Notes under the pieces: generated by a model
Databases searched by the model: none
What the model was told of the DNA's origin: nothing
The model's input: the letters and a program-made list of their open reading frames with translations, nothing else
Origin: Alistipes sp.
GTDB lineage: Bacteria; Bacteroidota; Bacteroidia; Bacteroidales; Rikenellaceae
NCBI GenBank assembly: GCA_017505725.1
Contig: JAFVOR010000100.1
Span: 1 to 43,707, forward strand
Direction: 5' to 3'
DNA length: 43,707 nucleotides
Made by a program: the position numbers and the translations under genes
Shown here: positions 33,315 through 39,851 of the stretch, piece after piece
How the letters are laid out: each line of letters starts with the position of its first letter
Numbering within the stretch: position 1 is the stretch's first letter

Positions 33315-33440
33315 AAAAATCGTTCTGATTGACTCTTTTTGCACAAGTCGTCGGATAGCAAAATGCTCACATACCTCATAGTATGCTCCGCTTTTGCTCC
33401 CTCGTCTTGCACAAAAACAGTCTAATCATAACAGATTTTT
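33315..33440. repeat. Palindromic intergenic element, locus D, unit 1
   Basis: This is the most complete palindrome. AAAAATC (33315-33321) matches GATTTTT (33434-33440). The arms CTGATTGACT and AGTCTAATCAT match, TTTTTGCACAAG matches CTTGCACAAAAA in palindromic fashion, AGCAAAA (33357-33363) pairs with TTTTGCT (33392-33398), and CATAC (33370-33374) pairs with GTATG (33381-33385). The loop is CTCA/CTCCG. It begins right after the stop of the PpiD-like gene. Confidence 0.9.
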
Positions 33441-33445
33441 CGATA

Positions 33446-33479
33446 CGGGAGGTTGAGCGTCTGCTCGACCTCTCTTTTT
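33446..33479 (+). terminator. Terminator hairpin between the two locus D units
   Basis: GAGGTTGAGC and GCTCGACCTC flank a GTCT loop, followed by TCTTTTTG. A strong intrinsic-terminator shape. Confidence 0.75.
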
Positions 33480-33579
33480 GCACAAGTCGTCGGATAGCAA
33501 AATGCTCACATACCACATAGTATGCTCCGCTTTTGCTCCCTCGTATTGCACAAAAATAGTCTAATCATAACAGATTTTT
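33472..33579. repeat. Palindromic intergenic element, locus D, unit 2
   Basis: This unit repeats unit 1 with a period of 139 bp and only a few substitutions (CCTCATAG to CCACATAG, CGTCTTGC to CGTATTGC). It ends in CTAATCATAACAGATTTT (33561-33578). The outer left AAAATC arm is missing. Confidence 0.9.
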
Positions 33580-33587
33580 CGATACGG

Positions 33588-33618
33588 GAGGTTGGGCGTC
33601 TGCCTGACCTCTCGTTTT
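33588..33618 (+). terminator. Second terminator hairpin after locus D
   Basis: GAGGTTGGGC and GCCTGACCTC around GTCT, followed by CGTTTTG. Compared with the hairpin at 33446-33479, both sides of the stem changed while pairing is kept by a G-T wobble. Confidence 0.65.
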
Positions 33619-33865
33619 GTGTGATGTTGTGGGAGCTACTGCCGTGGCCAATGCGCAACGAATAATAGGATCAAATAGGAATGAATAGGATTCGCACCTA
33701 TAGTGCTTAATAGGATTGCGCTGTAATGTTCTCTTTTATCCTATTCAAGGGCGTGAGCCCGCTCCTATTTTAGCAACCTTCGGAGGTTGCGCTCATATCA
33801 AATCCTAAAATGCTGAGACTTACAGCCGTCGCTTATTACCAATTCCTAAGAATTTTTAGCTCTGA
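33619..33865. other. Noncoding gap with short repeats and hairpins
   Basis: No coding frame is convincing. It holds three 10-bp repeats sharing AATAGGA (33661-33690) and a distant copy pair AATAGGA/TCCTATT (about 33710 and 33739). Two hairpins are present: GGGC-GTGA-GCCC (33749-33760) and GCAACCT-TCGG-AGGTTGC (33773-33790). The last is very stable. Function unknown; the trkA promoter follows. Confidence 0.6.
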
Positions 33866-33866
33866 G

Positions 33867-33897
33867 TTTCAATTTCTTAAAATTTTTCGTACATTTG
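33867..33897 (+). promoter_or_regulatory. Promoter of trkA
   Basis: TACATTTG (33890-33897) is a full -7 match, with TTTC 19 bp upstream as a one-mismatch -33 box. The predicted leader holds a TGCAC/GTGCA hairpin (33909-33923) before the ATG at 33942. Confidence 0.6.
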
Positions 33898-33941
33898 TAG
33901 TGCTAAATTGCACGCATAGTGCAGATATATAGACTTTTTGT

Positions 33942-35279
33942 ATGAAAATCGTTATTGCAGGCATAGGTGAGATGGGTAGCCATTTGGCTAAGATGCTCAG
34001 CGGAAATGGACACGACATCACAGTTGTCGATACCGATCCCAAGGCGTTGGCCGACATTGCGAGCCTTGCCGATGTGATCACCGTCGAGGGCGATTCTACC
34101 ACCTTTGCCATCTTGCGTAAGGCATCGGTTCGTAAGTGCGACCTCTTTATTGCTGTGCATCCCGTCGAGAATACCAATATCCTCTCGGCTATTATGGCGA
34201 AGCAGCTCGGCGCGAAGAAGTCCATCGCGCGCATCGATAACAATGAGTATCTCGAGCCGAACAACAAGGAGATGTTTATCAATATGGGCATCGACTATAT
34301 GTTCTATCCAGAGAAGATTGCTGCCGAGGAGGTTATCTCGTTGCTGGGTCACACCACGACTACCGAGTTTGTCGACTTCTCGGGCGGTCGCCTTTCGCTC
34401 CTTGTATTCCGTCTCGAGCCTACATCGCCACTTGTTGGTCGTGAGCTCTCGAGCTTCACCGTCGACGAGAACTCGACCTATCGTACTGTAGCCATCTCTC
34501 GTGGTGGCAAGACCATCATTCCGCACGGTGCCGATTCCTATATGGTGGGCGATATGCTCTACATCATTGCTCGCCACGACTCGGTGAGCGAGATTATGGC
34601 ACTCTCGGGACAGGGTGATGTCGACATCAAGAATATGATGATTCTGGGTGGATCGCGCATCGGCGTTCAGATTGCTCAGGCTATGCAGGAGGATGTGAAT
34701 ATCAAACTCATCGACTACAACTCCGACAAGGCATACCATCTGGCGGAGCAGCTCGAAAAGACCCTCATCATCAACGATGATGGCCGCAATACCGAGGCTA
34801 TGTTGGAGGAGGGACTATCCAATATGGATGCCTTTGTGGCGGTTACGGGACGAAGTGAGACCAATATTCTCGCTGCGATGCTGGCCAAGCGTATGGGCGT
34901 GAAGAAGGTTATTGCCGAGGTGGAGAATCTCAACTATATCAACCTCGCCGACTCGGTGGGTGTAGACACCATTATCAATAAAAAGATGGTTTCGGCATCG
35001 AATATATTCCGCTTCACGATGTCGACCGATGTCCTGGCAATCAAGTGCCTGACGGGTAGTGATGCCGAGGTGCTGGAGTTTATCGTGAAGCCAAATTCGC
35101 CGGCTACGAAGGCTGCGATTAAGGATCTGGATCTCCCTTCGGATATGACCATCGGAGGTATTGTTCGTGGCGACAAGGTCTTTATCGCATCGGGCAAGAC
35201 CGAGATAGCGGCATACGACCGTGTAGTGATCTTTGCGATGCCTTCGGCAATCAGCAAGGTGGGCTACTACTTCAATTAG
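33942..35279 (+). CDS. trkA: TrkA, regulatory subunit of potassium uptake
   Basis: A 445-residue cytosolic protein with the duplicated RCK layout. Two Rossmann halves begin MKIVIAGIGEMGSHLAKML (acidic partner in VVDTDPK) and MMILGGSRIGVQIAQAM (LIDYNSD). Each is followed by an RCK_C subdomain (about 140-220 and 365-445). TrkA binds NAD(H) or adenine nucleotides and gates the membrane channel TrkH/TrkG. No trkH is in the window: the next gene is a deoxynucleoside kinase 42 bp downstream, so the partner must be elsewhere. Expressed from its own promoter at 33890. Confidence 0.95.
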   Translation: MKIVIAGIGEMGSHLAKMLSGNGHDITVVDTDPKALADIASLADVITVEGDSTTFAILRKASVRKCDLFIAVHPVENTNILSAIMAKQLGAKKSIARIDNNEYLEPNNKEMFINMGIDYMFYPEKIAAEEVISLLGHTTTTEFVDFSGGRLSLLVFRLEPTSPLVGRELSSFTVDENSTYRTVAISRGGKTIIPHGADSYMVGDMLYIIARHDSVSEIMALSGQGDVDIKNMMILGGSRIGVQIAQAMQEDVNIKLIDYNSDKAYHLAEQLEKTLIINDDGRNTEAMLEEGLSNMDAFVAVTGRSETNILAAMLAKRMGVKKVIAEVENLNYINLADSVGVDTIINKKMVSASNIFRFTMSTDVLAIKCLTGSDAEVLEFIVKPNSPATKAAIKDLDLPSDMTIGGIVRGDKVFIASGKTEIAAYDRVVIFAMPSAISKVGYYFN

Positions 35280-35321
35280 CAGAGATATAATATATAAATA
35301 TAAGTAATAATTAACCCGACT

Positions 35322-35936
35322 ATGTATATAGCAATTGCAGGTAATATCGGTAGTGGCAAGACCACATTGACAGGTATATTGACCCGACACTATGGTGCGC
35401 AGGCCTACTACGAGGATATCGACAACCCCTACATCAACGACTTCTACGAGGATATGAACCGCTGGGCATTCCAGTTCCAGGTACACTTCCTCGCAAGCCG
35501 AATCCGTCAGACTATGGATATGTTGGCCGATGGTTCGGATGTTGTATTCCAGGATCGTACTATCTACGAGGATGCGCACATCTTTGCTGGCAATCTCCAC
35601 CAGATGGGCTCGATGTCGTCGCGCGACTTCGGCACCTATATGAAGCTGTTCGATATCTCGACAAACCTTATTCCGCAGCCCGACCTTCTCATCTACCTGA
35701 AGGCGAGTGTGCCTACTCTGTTGAAGCAGATTCGCAAGCGTGGTCGCGACTACGAGCAGAATATCGAGGTGGAGTACCTCGAGCGTCTGAACGACCGCTA
35801 CAACGATTGGATTGAGAATAACTACAAGGGCGAGGTATTTGTAATCGATATGGATAATCTCAACTTTGTTGAGAATGCACAGGTCTTGGAGTCGCTCTAC
35901 GAGCGATTGAATGCAATCAAGGCCTCGAAAAAGTAG
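35322..35936 (+). CDS. Deoxynucleoside kinase
   Basis: A 204-residue salvage enzyme that phosphorylates deoxynucleosides, probably deoxyadenosine/deoxyguanosine type. The P-loop is GNIGSGKTTL (residues 7-16). The substrate-site block FQDRTIYEDAHIF corresponds to the DRS motif with Thr in place of Ser. The LID arginines are in RKRGRDYE, and YYEDIDNPY supplies the base-facing acidic residue. Specificity cannot be set by eye. It lies 42 bp after trkA and 5 bp before the RsmF-like gene. Confidence 0.9.
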   Translation: MYIAIAGNIGSGKTTLTGILTRHYGAQAYYEDIDNPYINDFYEDMNRWAFQFQVHFLASRIRQTMDMLADGSDVVFQDRTIYEDAHIFAGNLHQMGSMSSRDFGTYMKLFDISTNLIPQPDLLIYLKASVPTLLKQIRKRGRDYEQNIEVEYLERLNDRYNDWIENNYKGEVFVIDMDNLNFVENAQVLESLYERLNAIKASKK

Positions 35937-35941
35937 CAGAT

Positions 35942-37309
35942 ATGATAGCGCTACCCGTAGCTTTTACCGAGCGAATGCGTCGTCAGCTGGGTGACGAGGA
36001 GGCAGAGCGCCTCTTTGCCTCACTCGACACTGCGTCGCCCGTAGCCATCCGTCTCAACCCTGCCAAGTGCGGTGGTGATGGCGTGTGGTGCGATGGTGAG
36101 GCTATTGCGTGGAGCAAGTGGGGGCGTAGACTCAAGGCTCGACCTTCGTTTACGCTCGATACCGCCTTTCACGCAGGTGCATACTATGTGCAGGAGGCGG
36201 CATCGCAGTTCCTCGACTATATTGTTGCGGCCGAGGATTTGCAGGGCAAGCGAGTGCTCGATATGTGTGCTGCACCGGGTGGCAAAACCACCATCTACTC
36301 AACCGCAGTGGGTGCTACGGGTTTGGTTGTGGCGAATGAGTATGTCCGCTCGCGTGCCAATATCTTGGCCGATAATGTTCGCAAGTGGGGTAATGGCAAT
36401 GTGCTTGTCACCAACAATGCTCCCGAGCATATAGCGCAGTTCGAGGGCTGGTTCGATATGGTGGCTGTGGATGCCCCTTGCTCGGGCGAGGGTATGTTCC
36501 GCAAGGAGGAGGTTGCTCGTGAGGATTGGAGCGAGGAGGCGGTGCGTATGTGTGCAGCGCGTCAGCTCTCGATTGTGCGCGAGGCGTGGCAGTCTCTCAA
36601 GGATGGAGGCCTGTTCATCTATAGCACCTGCACCTTCAATGAGGATGAGGACGAGGGGCTTTTGCGTGCCTTTATCGAGGAGCGTGGCGATGTGTTTGTG
36701 GCTACCGACTCGATTGCGTTCGACGAGAGTTGGGGCATTGTCAAGGGTGAGGTCGGAGCCTTCCAGACTTTCCGTTTCTTCCCTCACAAGACCGATAGCG
36801 AGGGCCTCTTTGTGGCAGTAGTACGCAAGGCAGAACCAACACCGCAACGCACACCAAAGGCCCGCAAAAGGGTGATGCAGGAGGTGGATAAGGCCTCGCG
36901 CAAGTATCTTGGGCGTTGGTTGCAAGAGGCAGAGGATCACGCCTTTGCTATGGTGGCAGATACGATTTATGCCTATCGTACCGAGCAGTTTAAGGCGGTG
37001 CAGTCGCTCTCGGAGAGTCTGACCGCAATCTACTCGGGAGTGGCGATGGGTCAGATTTTCAAGGGTAAGCTCAAACCCGATTGGGCGTTGTCGCAGTATG
37101 TTGCCCTTGAACGCAAGGCGGTGGCCGAAGAAAAACTTGACGAGGCTCGTGCATTGGACTATCTCCGCAAGCGCGATATCGCGGTGGGCGAGATGACCGA
37201 GGGCATCAACCTCGTGACGCACCAAGGTCGGGCCCTGGGCTTTGTGAAGAGGATTGGTGCAAGGTGCAATAACCTCTATCCCAATTCGTTGAAGATAATG
37301 AATATGTAA
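35942..37309 (+). CDS. RsmF-like RNA (cytosine-5) methyltransferase
   Basis: A 455-residue S-adenosylmethionine-dependent m5C methyltransferase of the RsmB/RsmF/NOP group, likely acting on 16S rRNA. SAM-binding motif I is LDMCAAPGGKTT (near residue 110). The release cysteine is in DAPCSGEGMFRKEE (near 176), and the catalytic cysteine is in YSTCTFNEDED (near 227). The C-terminal part (about 310-455) is a PUA-like RNA-binding region, as in RsmF. Which rRNA position is modified cannot be read. It is packed between the kinase and MerR genes with gaps of 5 and 15 bp, probably one operon. Confidence 0.88.
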   Translation: MIALPVAFTERMRRQLGDEEAERLFASLDTASPVAIRLNPAKCGGDGVWCDGEAIAWSKWGRRLKARPSFTLDTAFHAGAYYVQEAASQFLDYIVAAEDLQGKRVLDMCAAPGGKTTIYSTAVGATGLVVANEYVRSRANILADNVRKWGNGNVLVTNNAPEHIAQFEGWFDMVAVDAPCSGEGMFRKEEVAREDWSEEAVRMCAARQLSIVREAWQSLKDGGLFIYSTCTFNEDEDEGLLRAFIEERGDVFVATDSIAFDESWGIVKGEVGAFQTFRFFPHKTDSEGLFVAVVRKAEPTPQRTPKARKRVMQEVDKASRKYLGRWLQEAEDHAFAMVADTIYAYRTEQFKAVQSLSESLTAIYSGVAMGQIFKGKLKPDWALSQYVALERKAVAEEKLDEARALDYLRKRDIAVGEMTEGINLVTHQGRALGFVKRIGARCNNLYPNSLKIMNM

Positions 37310-37324
37310 AACAACAATAGATAT

Positions 37325-37822
37325 ATGGCTGAAAAACTCTACTATTCGATGGGCGAAGTGACCGAGATGTTCGATGTCGAGGCATCACTGATTCGCTACT
37401 GGTGTTCGCAATTTAGTTGCCTGCGCCCCAAGCGCAACTCAAAGGGCAACCGAATGTTCACACAGCAGGACCTCGACCGCCTCAAGCGCATCTACCATCT
37501 GCTCAAGGAGAAGAAGATGACTATCGAGGGTGCGCAGAAGGCGATGAAGAGGCGTGTCATCGAGGCAGAGGCGAACGATTCGGATGTGGCACTTCTGGAG
37601 CGTCTGCAGTCGTTGCGTGCCTCGCTGGTCGAGATGCGCGATAGCATTGCCGACCTGGCAGAGGATGTCACGCCTGAGAAGAGTTCGGGTGATGACTCGG
37701 TCGCAGTAGCCGAGAGCGAGACCGCGCCTAAGAAGAAGCGCACGCCACGCCGTAAACTTATCGGCGAGGAGGGCGTTGTCGAGACTCCGCTATTCCCATT
37801 CTATGAGCAGCGTCTGTTCTAA
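37325..37822 (+). CDS. MerR-family transcriptional regulator
   Basis: A 165-residue protein with an N-terminal winged helix of the MerR type (YYSMGEVTEMFDVEASLIRY, then WCSQF and RMFTQQDLDRLKRIYHLLKE), reaching about residue 75. A coiled-coil segment (LLERLQSLRASLVEMRDSI) is followed by a Ser/Glu/Lys-rich linker and a final PLFPFYEQRLF. No metal-binding Cys cluster is present in the effector region, so metal sensing as in MerR itself is unlikely. Such one-domain forms are conserved in Bacteroidota without known regulons. It precedes the Nif3-like gene by 10 bp. Confidence 0.88.
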   Translation: MAEKLYYSMGEVTEMFDVEASLIRYWCSQFSCLRPKRNSKGNRMFTQQDLDRLKRIYHLLKEKKMTIEGAQKAMKRRVIEAEANDSDVALLERLQSLRASLVEMRDSIADLAEDVTPEKSSGDDSVAVAESETAPKKKRTPRRKLIGEEGVVETPLFPFYEQRLF

Positions 37823-37832
37823 TCGAAAGAGT

Positions 37833-38615
37833 ATGAAAATCAGAGATATAATAGCTCCGATCGAGGAGTTTGCACCACTCTCGTTGCAGGAGTCCTACGA
37901 CAATGCGGGACTCATCGTAGGTCGTCTTGATGATGAACTGCAGGGCGGTGTGTTGCTAGCGGTGGATGTCACCGAGGAGGTTATTGCGGAGGCTCTCCAG
38001 AAGCAGTGTGGTCTTATCATTACGCATCATCCCATCATCTTCCATCCACTCAAACGATTCAACTCGGCATCGGTGGTGGAGCGTTGTGTTGAGATGGCTA
38101 TTCGCCACAATATAGCCCTCTACGCTTGTCACACCAACCTCGACTCCACCCGCAACGGTATGAGCTGGCGTGTGGGCGAGATGCTCGGATTGCGCGATAT
38201 GGAGGTGTTGCAGCCTACTGTCGAGGGTTGTGGATTTGGCGTTGTGGGCACGCTCCCGACCCCCATTAGCGAAATTGACTTCCTGAGTCAGGTGAAGCGC
38301 ACCTTTTCGGTTGATGCTCTGCGACATAGCGCACCTCTCTTCCGCGAGGTTAAGCGTGTTGCCATCTGTACAGGTGCAGGAGCTTCGCTGATGCGTGAGG
38401 CGAAGGCCTCGGGATGTGATGTCTACCTCACGGCCGACCTCAAGTACAACGATTTCTATACACCCGATTCGCACTTTATGGTGGTGGATATGGGACATTT
38501 CGAGAGTGAATTTTGTGCAATTGCGATTTTATTTGATATTTTATCAAAAAATTTTATTAACTTTGCGCTCTATAAGAGCGCTCAATCGAAAAATCCGGTG
38601 CACTACTTCGTGTAA
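37833..38615 (+). CDS. Nif3-like dinuclear metal-centre protein (DUF34)
   Basis: A 260-residue Nif3/DUF34 protein. The ATG at 37833 (MKIRDIIAPIEEFAPLSLQ) is preferred over an upstream frame opening that overlaps merR. Metal-site residues are in LIITHHPIIFHPLKR, ACHTNLDSTRNGM, and the C-terminal VVDMGHFESE. The terminal NPVHYFV matches the NPV-end of the family. Members bind two metal ions in a hexamer; the reaction is unsettled, with roles in cofactor or GTP cyclohydrolase-like chemistry suggested. The last 80 bp turn strongly AT-rich and hold a promoter box for the next gene. Confidence 0.9.
   Translation: MKIRDIIAPIEEFAPLSLQESYDNAGLIVGRLDDELQGGVLLAVDVTEEVIAEALQKQCGLIITHHPIIFHPLKRFNSASVVERCVEMAIRHNIALYACHTNLDSTRNGMSWRVGEMLGLRDMEVLQPTVEGCGFGVVGTLPTPISEIDFLSQVKRTFSVDALRHSAPLFREVKRVAICTGAGASLMREAKASGCDVYLTADLKYNDFYTPDSHFMVVDMGHFESEFCAIAILFDILSKNFINFALYKSAQSKNPVHYFV
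38558..38565 (+). promoter_or_regulatory. Promoter box inside the 3' end of the Nif3-like gene
   Basis: TAACTTTG matches TAnnTTTG; TTTG at 38532-38535 is 22 bp upstream, slightly long. It would drive the zinc-ribbon gene with a leader of about 120 nt. Confidence 0.5.
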
Positions 38616-38659
38616 TTGGTTGAGCGTGAGATGTTTGGGGCTGTGAAGCTCCGGTTTTT
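38579..38659 (+). promoter_or_regulatory. Leader fold ending in a terminator-like hairpin
   Basis: CGCTCAATC (38579-38587) can pair with GGTTGAGCG (38618-38626), spanning the Nif3 stop codon. It is followed by GGGGCT-GTGA-AGCTCC and a TTTTT tract (38637-38659). It may simply be the Nif3 terminator, or an attenuator in the leader of the next gene. Confidence 0.45.
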
Positions 38660-38690
38660 ATGTGTTTGGGAAATAACAAAATTAAGAGAT

Positions 38691-39443
38691 ATGGCTACAA
38701 AGAAAAAGACAGCAGAGGTAGATTACTCTATGCACGAGAAGATTGTTGCTCTCTATGAGTTGCAGAAAATTGACTCTCAGATTGACGAAATCAACAAGGT
38801 GAAGGGTGAGTTGCCTTTGGAGGTCGAGGATTTGGAGGATACCGTAGCGTGCCTCAATACCCGCCTCGGCAATATCAATAGAGAGATTGAGGAGCTTGCG
38901 TCGCTCACCAAGCAGCGTCAGCGCGAGATCGACGAGGCTAAGGCTCTCATCGCTCGTTACAAGGAGCAGCAGGACAATGTGCGTAACAACCGCGAGTTCG
39001 AGACTTTGGGCAAGGAGATCGAGTATCAGGAGCTCGAGATCACCCTCGCAGAGAAGCGTCTCAAGGAGTATGCTGGTGCAGTGAAGGTTAAGAAGGCTAA
39101 CCTCGAGACTACCGAGAATGAGTTTGCTGAGCGCAAGGCCGACCTCGATGTTAAGCGTCAGGAGCTCGACTCTATCGAGAGCGAGACTGCCGACGAGGTG
39201 AAGTCACTCATCGCGCAGGCCGAGGTTGCAAAGGCAAAGATCGACGAGCGTCTCCTCGCAGGTTACAATCGCATCCGCTCGAAGGTACGCAATGGTCTTG
39301 CGGTAGTTACCGTCAAGCGTGACGCTTGCTCTGGTTGCTTCAACCGCATCCCACCACAGCGTCAGGCCGACATCCGTCTTGGAAAGAAGCTTATTGTGTG
39401 CGAGTATTGTGGTCGTATACTTGTCCCAGGCGACGAAATTTAA
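38691..39443 (+). CDS. Coiled-coil zinc-ribbon protein (C4 type)
   Basis: A 250-residue cytoplasmic protein. The ATG at 38691 (MATKKKTAEVDY) is preferred; the frame is open upstream but that part covers the leader hairpins. Residues 15-190 form a long charged coiled-coil (for example LGNINREIEELASLTKQRQR and LEITLAEKRLKEYAG). The end is a four-cysteine zinc ribbon: CSGCFNRIPPQ and VCEYCGRILVPGDEI. The layout matches the HP0958/CdsZ-like family thought to act as RNA- or protein-binding chaperones. The palindromic element of locus E begins within its last codons. Confidence 0.85.
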   Translation: MATKKKTAEVDYSMHEKIVALYELQKIDSQIDEINKVKGELPLEVEDLEDTVACLNTRLGNINREIEELASLTKQRQREIDEAKALIARYKEQQDNVRNNREFETLGKEIEYQELEITLAEKRLKEYAGAVKVKKANLETTENEFAERKADLDVKRQELDSIESETADEVKSLIAQAEVAKAKIDERLLAGYNRIRSKVRNGLAVVTVKRDACSGCFNRIPPQRQADIRLGKKLIVCEYCGRILVPGDEI

Positions 39444-39559
39444 TTTTAAGCAGCGATAGCTGCGTTAAACTGCGATAATCCGCTTGCTCATTTACGTTTA
39501 GTAAACTGCGCAAGCGGATTTCTTGTTTGCCTTGCTCTTATCTACTTAAAATTAAAGTT
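39436..39559. repeat. Palindromic intergenic element, locus E (covarying variant)
   Basis: The outer arms AAATTTAATTTTAAG (39436-39450, containing the stop TAA) and CTTAAAATTAAAGTT (39545-39559) match in inverted form. AATCCGCTTG (39477-39486) pairs perfectly with CAAGCGGATT (39511-39520), and TTTAC (39491-39495) pairs with GTAAA (39501-39505). CTCA and CTGCG lie between the helices as in loci A, B and D. All helix sequences differ from the other copies while pairing is kept. Confidence 0.85.
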
Positions 39560-39825
39560 CAATTGTGGAGGGGGACTCCGAAGGTGGTCAAAGCGCAAAT
39601 TAACTAGAGGCGTTAGGGTCGTTAAGGTCGTTAGGGGTGCGCTACAAGCGCAAAGAAAAACATTAACTACCTTTACTAGCCCTTACTAGCCCTTAAAAAA
39701 GAATTTTTAATTTTTAATTTTGAATTTTTATCGCCCTTACTAATCTAGCCATATCAATTGGAGCGGAAGAATCATTTATATTCAAAATTGTAGAATTTTA
39801 ACTCCAAAAACTCCTGGAAATTTTG
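39560..39825. repeat. Noncoding gap with 9-, 10- and 7-bp tandem repeats
   Basis: Three 9-bp units lie at 39611-39637 (CGTTAGGGT, CGTTAAGGT, CGTTAGGGG), about three 10-bp units at 39671-39700 (CTTTACTAGC, CCTTACTAGC, then a decayed unit), and four 7-bp units at 39701-39728 (GAATTTT, TAATTTT, TAATTTT, GAATTTT). No coding frame is seen between 39444 and 39851. Confidence 0.85.
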
Positions 39826-39833
39826 TATATTTG
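39826..39833 (+). promoter_or_regulatory. -7 box upstream of rmuC
   Basis: TATATTTG matches TAnnTTTG, 18 bp before the rmuC ATG, predicting a leader of about 12 nt. No clear -33 TTTG. Confidence 0.5.
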
Positions 39834-39851
39834 TGAAAAATAGAAGAGACT

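Noticed and set aside
38616-38690. N-terminal extension of the zinc-ribbon protein
   Set aside because: The open frame covers a probable terminator hairpin and starts right at the Nif3 stop; the ATG at 38691 gives a normal coiled-coil start.
2153-39559. Palindromic elements as integron attC sites
   Set aside because: They are palindromic and abut stop codons as attC sites do, and a GTTAAAC core-like string occurs in locus E. But there is no integrase, the genes are housekeeping in normal order, and the conserved part is the central hairpin loop rather than the ends.
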